28,774 bases of DNA from a virus, in IMG/VR virus record IMGVR_UViG_3300001748_000018, positions 1 to 28,774 of that record, one strand, 5' to 3'. Of the stretch, positions 28,750-28,774 are shown in pieces. Under the pieces are notes generated by a model, which saw only the letters and a program-made list of their open reading frames with translations, searched no databases and had not been told where the DNA came from. Every line of letters begins with the position of its first letter. Position 1 is the stretch's first letter. The position numbers and the translations under genes were made by a program.

Positions 28750-28774
28750 CCCGCCTATAAATACTATAGGCGGG
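28750..28774 (+). terminator. Perfect inverted repeat, probable terminator after the tube gene
   Basis: CCCGCCTATA (28750-28759), loop AATAC, and TATAGGCGGG (28765-28774) form a perfect ten-pair stem 22 bases after the tube stop codon. The window ends at the last stem base, so a following T-run cannot be seen. A seven-T run at 28728-28734 precedes the hairpin. Confidence 0.7.
28756..28766 (+). promoter_or_regulatory. Perfect late promoter octamer inside the terminal hairpin (TATAAATACTA)
   Basis: TATAAATA at 28756-28763 is an exact T4 late octamer followed by CTAT, the extended consensus, and it lies across the left arm and loop of the hairpin. At the spacing seen elsewhere, a gene would start about 16-20 bases later, just past the window. 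Confidence 0.6.

Noticed and set aside
1-28774. CRISPR arrays, tRNA genes, insertion sequences or integration genes
   Set aside because: I looked for regularly spaced repeats, cloverleaf-like segments and transposase or integrase motifs and saw none; gaps between genes are short (at most about 80 bases).

Overview
The window is part of the late, virion-structure region of a myovirus (contractile-tailed phage, Caudoviricetes) related distantly to T4. All 21 genes read rightward, most stop and start codons overlap or nearly touch, and I see no replication, metabolic, tRNA, integrase or host gene. The assignment rests on a head-tail core in T4-like order: prohead protease (gp21-like), coiled-coil scaffold (gp22-like), major capsid protein (gp23-like), neck protein (gp13-like), a gp15-like tail-completion domain, tail sheath (gp18) and tail tube (gp19). 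Sequences are far from T4 itself. Composition is mostly AT-rich, suggesting an uncultured, possibly aquatic, T4-like phage; the host cannot be told from this window.

Region by region. Positions 1-11751 hold large structural genes for the tail, fibres or baseplate periphery: the 3' end of a LamG-like adhesin, a small unknown protein, a pair of related unknown proteins, a 1166-aa protein with a beta-helix-like asparagine ladder, an 805-aa protein with a glycine hinge, and an 880-aa protein with two six-cysteine domains. Positions 11807-13973 hold five small genes; three encode basic proteins whose N-termini resemble capsid-targeting sequences. Positions 13981-17487 are the capsid-building genes (protease, scaffold, capsid protein), closed by a clear terminator. 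Positions 17569-25207 are the neck and tail-completion genes, dominated by a 1982-aa protein whose C-terminus looks like gp15 and whose body looks like a glycan-enzyme-type multidomain protein. Positions 25274-28727 hold a small beta protein, a very small protein, the sheath and the tube, ending in a hairpin.

Expression. The non-coding gaps before 11807, 15146, 17569 and 25274 each contain a T4-late-promoter-like octamer (TATAAATA type, often followed by CT) ending 16-20 bases before the start codon. Another perfect octamer lies inside the terminal hairpin at 28750-28774. The window therefore appears to be several late transcription units that match assembly modules.

Most notable points: the giant neck-position fusion (18678-24626), the cassette of candidate internal head proteins upstream of the protease, the protease with a cysteine-containing C-terminal extension, the tandem six-cysteine domains, and the promoter inside a terminator hairpin. 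All functional statements come from motif recognition and gene order; no database search was made.
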